A DNA stretch of 64,000 nt from Thermopolyspora flexuosa (GTDB lineage Bacteria; Actinomycetota; Actinomycetes; Streptosporangiales; Streptosporangiaceae), in contig NZ_VFPQ01000001.1 of the NCBI RefSeq assembly GCF_006716785.1, positions 1,736,001 through 1,800,000 on the forward strand, written 5' to 3'. The number at the start of each line of letters is the position of its first letter. Positions within the stretch are counted from its first letter, which is position 1. The notes under the pieces were generated by a model. It saw nothing but the letters and a program-made list of their open reading frames with translations. It ran no database searches and was not told where the DNA came from. Below are positions 59,697 through 64,000 of the stretch, piece after piece. A program made the position numbers and the translations under genes.

Positions 59697-60932
59697 TCAG
59701 CGCGGGATGACCTCGTTCTTGCCGATGACGACCACGCCGCCGCGGGTGACCGCGAACCGGGCGCGGTCCTCCTCCAGGTCGCAGCCGATGCGCGCGCCGT
59801 CCGGGATGACCACGTTCTTGTCGATGATCGCGCGGCGGACGATCGCGCCCTTGCCGACCTTGACGTTGTGCATGAGCACCGAGTCCTCGACGAGCGCGTG
59901 CGACTGGAGCACCACGCCCGGCGACAGGATCGACCGCACCGCCGTACCCCCGGCGACGATCACGCCGGGGGAGACGAGCGAGTCGACGGCCCGGCCGACC
60001 CGGTCCCCGTCGTTGTGCACGAACTTCGCCGGCGGCAGCGGGTCGTGGCCGGTGTAGATCGGCCACTCGCTGTTGTAGAGGTTGAACAGCGGCTCGGCCG
60101 GGAGCAGGTCCATGTGGGCCTCGTAGAACGCGTCGAGCGTCCCCACGTCACGCCAGTAGCCGCGGTCCCGGTCGGTCGTGCCGGGCACCACGTTCTCCGC
60201 GAAGTCGTACACGTACGCCCCGCCCGACTTGACCATCATCGGGATGATGTTCCCGCCGATGTCGTGCTTGCTCGACGGGTCCATGGCGTCCTCGCGAAGC
60301 GCCTCGATCAACGCCTGGGTGCGGAACACGTAGTTGCCCATCGAGGCGTAGATCTGGTCCGGCGCGTCGGGCAGGCCCACCGCGTCCGCAGGCTTCTCCC
60401 GGAACGCGACGATGCGCCGCCCGGACGGGTCGGTCTCGATCACCCCGAACTGGTCGGCGAGGGCGAGCGGCTGCCGGATCGCGGCCACGGTCACGTCCGC
60501 GCCGCTGTCGACGTGCCGCTGCACCATCTGCCGCGGGTCCATGCGGTAGATGTGGTCGGCGCCGAACACGATGCAGTGCTCGGGCATCTCGTCGTAGATC
60601 AGGTTGAGGTTCTGGAAGATGGCGTCCGCCGACCCCGCGAACCAGCGCGGGCCGAGCCGCTGCTGGGCCGGCACCGGGGTGACGTAGTTGCCGAGCATCG
60701 CCGACAGCCGCCAGGTCCGGGAGATGTGCCGGTCGAGGCTGTGGTTCTTGTACTGCGTCAGGACGACGATCTGGAGATAGTTGCCGTTGGCCAGGTTGGA
60801 CAGGACGAAATCGATCAGCCGGTAGATCCCCCCGAACGGCACGGCCGGCTTGGCCCGGTCGGCCGTGAGCGGCATGAGGCGCTTGCCCTCGCCACCGGCC
60901 AGCACGATCGCGAGGACTCTTGGCGTGGTCAT
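59697..60932 (-). CDS. glgC: Glucose-1-phosphate adenylyltransferase
   Basis: 411 aa from ATG 60932. Nucleotidyltransferase [23 protein letters not shown] near the N-terminus (Lys/Arg of substrate binding), [20 protein letters not shown] metal site, [12 protein letters not shown] and the C-terminal left-handed beta-helix with [29 protein letters not shown]. It makes ADP-glucose for glycogen or maltose-1-phosphate. Divergent from glgM, as in mycobacteria. The start is preceded by TAACGT (60940-60945, minus strand) at 7 nt, a leaderless pattern. Confidence 0.96.
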   Translation of the reverse strand: MTTPRVLAIVLAGGEGKRLMPLTADRAKPAVPFGGIYRLIDFVLSNLANGNYLQIVVLTQYKNHSLDRHISRTWRLSAMLGNYVTPVPAQQRLGPRWFAGSADAIFQNLNLIYDEMPEHCIVFGADHIYRMDPRQMVQRHVDSGADVTVAAIRQPLALADQFGVIETDPSGRRIVAFREKPADAVGLPDAPDQIYASMGNYVFRTQALIEALREDAMDPSSKHDIGGNIIPMMVKSGGAYVYDFAENVVPGTTDRDRGYWRDVGTLDAFYEAHMDLLPAEPLFNLYNSEWPIYTGHDPLPPAKFVHNDGDRVGRAVDSLVSPGVIVAGGTAVRSILSPGVVLQSHALVEDSVLMHNVKVGKGAIVRRAIIDKNVVIPDGARIGCDLEEDRARFAVTRGGVVVIGKNEVIPR

Positions 60933-60950
60933 AGCACGCACGTTACCCCG

Positions 60951-60966
60951 ACCGATCGGTACCGAC
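60951..60966. promoter_or_regulatory. Palindromic site between glgC and glgM
   Basis: ACCGATCGGT (60951-60960) is a perfect palindrome overlapping CGGTACCG (60957-60964). It sits within the 79-bp divergent promoter region and could bind a shared regulator. Confidence 0.35.
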
Positions 60967-61011
60967 ACGACACCCCGGATAGATCCCGATAAAAGCCGTT
61001 AAGCTCCGGCT

Positions 61012-62190
61012 ATGCGTGTCGAGCTGCTCACCCGCGAGTACCCGCCCGAGGTGTACGGCGGGGCCGGGGTCCACGTGGAATACCTCGCCCGCGAGCTGCG
61101 CCGGCTCGCCGACGTCCGGGTGCGCTGCTTCGGCGCGCCGCGCGAGGAGGAGGGCGTGGCCGCCTACCGCGAGCCGGAGCGGCTGAAGGCCGCGAACGCC
61201 GCCCTCGGCGTGCTCGGCGCCGACCTGGAGATCGCCGGGGACTGCGCGGAGGCCGACCTGGTGCACAGTCACACCTGGTACGCGAACCTCGCCGGGCACG
61301 TGGCCAAGCTGCTGTACGGCGTGCCGCACGTGGCCACCGTGCACAGCCTGGAGCCGCTGCGCCCGTGGAAGGCCGAGCAGCTCGGCGGCGGCTACGCGCT
61401 CTCGTGCTGGGCCGAGCGGGCCGCGCTCGCCGCGGCCGACGCGGTGATCGCGGTCTCCGCGGGCATGCGGCGGGACGTGCTCGCCTGCTACCCGGAGATC
61501 CCGGCGGACCGGGTCACCGTGATCCACAACGGCATCGACACCGACGAGTACGCCCCGGACCACGGCACCGACGCGCTCGAGCGGCACGGCATCGACCCGG
61601 CCCGGCCGTACGTGGTCTTCGTCGGCCGGATCACCCGGCAGAAGGGCCTGGTTCACCTGCTGCACGCGGCCCGCTCGCTCGACCCGGGGGCGCAGCTCGT
61701 GCTGTGCGCCGGGGCGCCGGACACCCCCGAGCTCGCCGCCGAGGTGAACGGCCTCGTCGCCGGGCTGCGCCGGGCGCGCGACCGGGTGATCTGGATCGAG
61801 GAGATGCTGCCGCGGCGCGAGGTGATCCAGATCCTCACCCACGCCCGGGTCTTCGTCTGCCCCTCGGTCTACGAGCCGATGGGCATCGTCAACCTCGAGG
61901 CGATGGCCTGCCGTACCGCGGTGGTCGCCACCGCCACCGGCGGCATCCCCGAGGTGGTCGAGGACGGGGTCTGCGGCCTGCTCGTCCCGGCCGAGCAGCA
62001 CCCGGACGGCACCCCGGTCGACCCGGAGAAGTTCGCCGCCGACCTCGCCACCGCGCTCAACACGCTGCTCGCCGACCCCGACCGGGCCGCGGAGATGGGC
62101 GAGCGGGGCCGCCGCCACGCGGTCGAGCACTTCTCCTGGCGCAGCGTCGCCGAGCGGGTGCACGCGCTGTACGCCACCCTGATCGGCTGA
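61012..62190 (+). CDS. glgM: GT4 glycosyltransferase GlgM (alpha-maltose-1-phosphate synthase / glycogen synthase)
   Basis: 392 aa from ATG 61012, preceded by TAAGCT at 6 nt (leaderless pattern). The GT-B fold is visible: N-terminal REYPPEVYGGAGVHVEYLARELRRL, HSHTWYANLAGHVAK, and the GT4 nucleotide-binding site EPMGIVNLEAMACRTAVVATATGGIPEVV with the ExxxxxxE motif. The pairing with glgC matches the mycobacterial Rv1212c-Rv1213 pair, in which the enzyme joins ADP-glucose to glucose-1-phosphate to make maltose-1-phosphate for alpha-glucan by GlgE. The alternative is a classical glycogen synthase of the same family. Confidence 0.93.
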   Translation: MRVELLTREYPPEVYGGAGVHVEYLARELRRLADVRVRCFGAPREEEGVAAYREPERLKAANAALGVLGADLEIAGDCAEADLVHSHTWYANLAGHVAKLLYGVPHVATVHSLEPLRPWKAEQLGGGYALSCWAERAALAAADAVIAVSAGMRRDVLACYPEIPADRVTVIHNGIDTDEYAPDHGTDALERHGIDPARPYVVFVGRITRQKGLVHLLHAARSLDPGAQLVLCAGAPDTPELAAEVNGLVAGLRRARDRVIWIEEMLPRREVIQILTHARVFVCPSVYEPMGIVNLEAMACRTAVVATATGGIPEVVEDGVCGLLVPAEQHPDGTPVDPEKFAADLATALNTLLADPDRAAEMGERGRRHAVEHFSWRSVAERVHALYATLIG

Positions 62191-62245
62191 CGGGCATCGC
62201 CGGAAGGACATCGCCTGACGGGCGCCGCCTGCGTAGGCTGTGGGC

Positions 62246-62956
62246 GTGTTCCGATTCGGCAGCGTGCGCATGGCCTTCACGGACCGGCACGGCGGGGTGA
62301 GCGCGCCGCCGTTCCACAGCCGCAACCTGGGCGGGCTGGTCGGCGACGACCCGGAGGCGGTCGCGGAGAACCGCGCGCGGACCGCCCGCGAGCTGGGCAT
62401 CGACCCGCGGCGGGTGGTGTTCATGCGGCAGGTGCACAGCGCCGTCGCCGCGTACGTCACCGAGCCGTTCGGCGACGATCCCCCCGAGCTCGACGCGGTC
62501 TGCACCGACGTGCCCGGGCTCGCGCTGGCGGCGCTCGCCGCGGACTGCGCGCCGGTGCTGCTCGCCGACCCGGACGCGGGCATCGTCGGCGCCGCGCACT
62601 CCGGGCGGGTCGGCACGCTCGCGGGCGTGGTGCCCGCGCTGGTGAAGGAGATGCAGGCCCGCGGCGCGTCCCGGATCGTGGCCGTGATCGGCCCGATGGC
62701 CTGCGGCGGCTGCTACGAGGTGCCGGAGGGCATGCGGGCGGAGGCCGCCGAGGTGCTGCCGGAGACCCACGCCACCACCCGCTGGGGCACCCCGTCCCTC
62801 GACCTGCGGGCGGGCATCGTCGCCCAGCTCCTGCGGGCGGGCGTGACCGAGATCCACCACGACGACCGGTGCACGATCGAGAGCCCGGAGCTGTTCTCCC
62901 ACCGCCGCGACGGCCGCACCGGCCGCCTCGCGGGCTACGCCTGGCTGGAGCCCTGA
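62246..62956 (+). CDS. PgeF/YfiH (laccase-domain) family protein
   Basis: 236 aa from GTG 62246, 6 nt after TAGGCT (62234-62239), a leaderless pattern. Metal-binding and catalytic blocks typical of YfiH: FMRQVHSAVAAYV, ALAADCAPVLLADP, and GAAHSGRVGTLAGV with His/Cys ligands, ending in LAGYAWLEP. E. coli YfiH has purine nucleoside phosphorylase and peptidoglycan-editing activity; this is a family-level assignment. Many actinobacteria keep a copy in the ftsZ cluster; this one stands alone next to glgM. Confidence 0.85.
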   Translation: MFRFGSVRMAFTDRHGGVSAPPFHSRNLGGLVGDDPEAVAENRARTARELGIDPRRVVFMRQVHSAVAAYVTEPFGDDPPELDAVCTDVPGLALAALAADCAPVLLADPDAGIVGAAHSGRVGTLAGVVPALVKEMQARGASRIVAVIGPMACGGCYEVPEGMRAEAAEVLPETHATTRWGTPSLDLRAGIVAQLLRAGVTEIHHDDRCTIESPELFSHRRDGRTGRLAGYAWLEP

Positions 62957-62968
62957 GGACGGCCCGCG

Positions 62969-64000
62969 TCAGATGGGCCGCCGGTAGAGGCGGTAGGTGC
63001 GGGACCGGGTGGCGCCGAGCAGCTGCATCACCCGGTTCATCGCGTGGTTGTCCTCGAGCGTCCAGGTGGTCTCCCACGACCCGCAGCCGTGCCGCCGGGC
63101 GGCCCGCCACAGCTCGGTGACGAGCACCGCCTCCAGGCCGAGCCCGCGGAAGCCCTCCTTCACCCCGAACGCCGCGGCCCGCCAGCGCAGCCCGGGCGCC
63201 GGGGAGCGGGCCGCGAGCAGCACGGCGGGCGGCACGCCGAGCCGGGCGGCACGCGCGGCCGGGCCGGTGAGCTCCTGGGTCCGGTCGGGTACGGCGAGCG
63301 CGAACGCGACCGGCTCGCCGCGGGCCTCGCACATCAGCGCGGCGCCGGACGGCAGCAGGCCGCGCAGCCCGGACAGCAGGTAGGCGAACTCGCTGCCGGC
63401 GGTGGGGGTGAGGGCCCACCCGGGGCCGCCGCGGCGGATCTCCGCCAGCCGGGCGCACTCCGCCTCCAGGTCGTCGAGGTCGAGCGCGCGGACGGTGAGC
63501 CCCTCCCGCCGCCGGGTGTCGCGGGCGATGCGCTCGAGGCTCTCGGTCGGCTCCGGCCCGGCCGACCAGGTCCACAGGTCCTTCACCTTCTCCAGGCCGC
63601 AGGCCTCGAGCAGCTCCGGATAGTACGGCGGGTGGTACGGCATGAGCACCACCGGCGGCGCGGCCGGGCCGTCGACGAGCAGGCCGCTCTCCTGGCCGGG
63701 CAGCAGGCCCACCGGGCCGGTGATCGTGTCGCAGCCGCGCGCGCCGAGCCACTGGGCCGCCGCGTCGAGGAGCGCGCGGGCCACCTCGGCGTCCTCGACG
63801 CAGTCGAACATGCCGAACAGGCCCTCGCGGGCGCCGCGGAACGCGGTGCGGCGGCGGTGCCGTACCACGGCGATCCGGCCGACCGGCCTGCCGCCGAGGG
63901 TGGCGAGGAAGAGCTCGGCCTCGCCGCCCGAGGTGACGACCGGGTGCCGTACCCGGCCGGGGTAGGCCCGGCGCTCGGACAGGAGCGGGGGCAGCCAGTG
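62969..64000 (-). CDS. GNAT-type acetyltransferase-like protein (5' end outside window)
   Basis: 344 residues are visible; the N-terminus is beyond 64000. The visible protein reads LFLATLGGRPVGRIAVV near its start, then EGLFGMFDCVEDAEVARALL, GPVGLLPGQESGLLVDGPAAPPVVLMPYHPPYYPELLEACGLEKVKDL, and a late GNAT-like AFGVKEGFRGLGLEAVLVTELWRAARRHG with the terminal NRVMQLLGATRSRTYRLYR. These are two GNAT-like halves, as in a subgroup of actinobacterial acetyltransferase-like proteins. The acetyl acceptor is unknown. Confidence 0.75.
   Translation of the reverse strand, partial: HWLPPLLSERRAYPGRVRHPVVTSGGEAELFLATLGGRPVGRIAVVRHRRRTAFRGAREGLFGMFDCVEDAEVARALLDAAAQWLGARGCDTITGPVGLLPGQESGLLVDGPAAPPVVLMPYHPPYYPELLEACGLEKVKDLWTWSAGPEPTESLERIARDTRRREGLTVRALDLDDLEAECARLAEIRRGGPGWALTPTAGSEFAYLLSGLRGLLPSGAALMCEARGEPVAFALAVPDRTQELTGPAARAARLGVPPAVLLAARSPAPGLRWRAAAFGVKEGFRGLGLEAVLVTELWRAARRHGCGSWETTWTLEDNHAMNRVMQLLGATRSRTYRLYRRPI

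Noticed and set aside
1-64000. CRISPR arrays, prophage or insertion sequences
   Set aside because: No regularly spaced repeats, no transposase or integrase motifs, and no terminal inverted repeats were recognised.

Overview
The window is about 64 kb of very GC-rich (roughly 70-75%) actinobacterial chromosome. Gene content (SpoIIE/PP2C signalling protein, XRE-DUF5753 regulator, GlgC-GlgM pair, Rv1733c-like protein, IdeR-type boxes, PHO boxes, probable aminodeoxyfutalosine deaminase) and many leaderless genes with TANNNT -10 boxes point to Actinomycetes. Streptosporangiales, possibly a thermophilic member, is my best guess, but it rests on impression and not on a search. No CRISPR array, prophage, insertion sequence, rRNA or replication origin is visible. 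Most very long overlapping ORFs are antisense shadows of real genes.

Layout. 0-7 kb: a partial Ser/Thr kinase, then a compact locus made of a 149-aa protein, an ECF-type sigma factor and an S8 subtilase on the minus strand, with a divergent TPR-CHAT (caspase-like) protease. This is the best candidate for an under-described system. 7.5-11.3 kb: a lone cytochrome oxidase subunit I, a diacylglycerol-kinase-type lipid kinase, a HIT protein and a membrane-anchored hypothetical. 11.7-19.1 kb: a LytS/LytTR two-component pair and two DUF485 + acetate-type symporter modules, the second preceded by a CRP-type site. 19.2-23.1 kb: PolX with a degenerate polymerase site, and a PAS-GAF-SpoIIE-ATPase protein. 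23.2-25.4 kb: an Rrf2 repressor with an MFS exporter and RidA, sharing a duplicated operator. 25.4-31.4 kb: a ROK kinase, an adenosine-deaminase-family enzyme (probably aminodeoxyfutalosine deaminase), a CYP152-like P450, a VOC protein, a methyltransferase and a secreted two-repeat protein.

31.5-34.7 kb: a VTC polyphosphate-polymerase-like gene, DUF4956 and CotH kinase operon, preceded by five in-phase 11-nt PHO-box repeats and a perfect 14-bp hairpin over the start codon. 35-38.4 kb: a sugar ABC importer without its ATPase. 38.7-44.7 kb: a complete oligopeptide-type ABC operon on the minus strand, convergent with the sugar operon. 45-47.5 kb: an orphan 26-bp palindrome, a saccharopine-dehydrogenase-like oxidoreductase and a secreted protein. 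47.7-50.3 kb: tRNA-Val(GAC) and tRNA-Gly(GCC), a small conserved gene and glmS. 50.4-55 kb: a VIT-family metal transporter behind two IdeR boxes, an M14 carboxypeptidase, an Rv1733c-like protein and an XRE regulator. 55-59.2 kb: a three-gene glycosyltransferase operon. 59.7-62.2 kb: divergent glgC and glgM. The window ends with a PgeF/laccase-domain gene and a partial acetyltransferase-like gene.

Regulation readable from sequence: phosphate control of the VTC operon, iron control of the VIT transporter, Rrf2 self-regulation with its exporter, a CRP-type site on the acetate permease, and hairpins between several convergent gene pairs. All functional statements come from reading motifs by eye; no database search was run.
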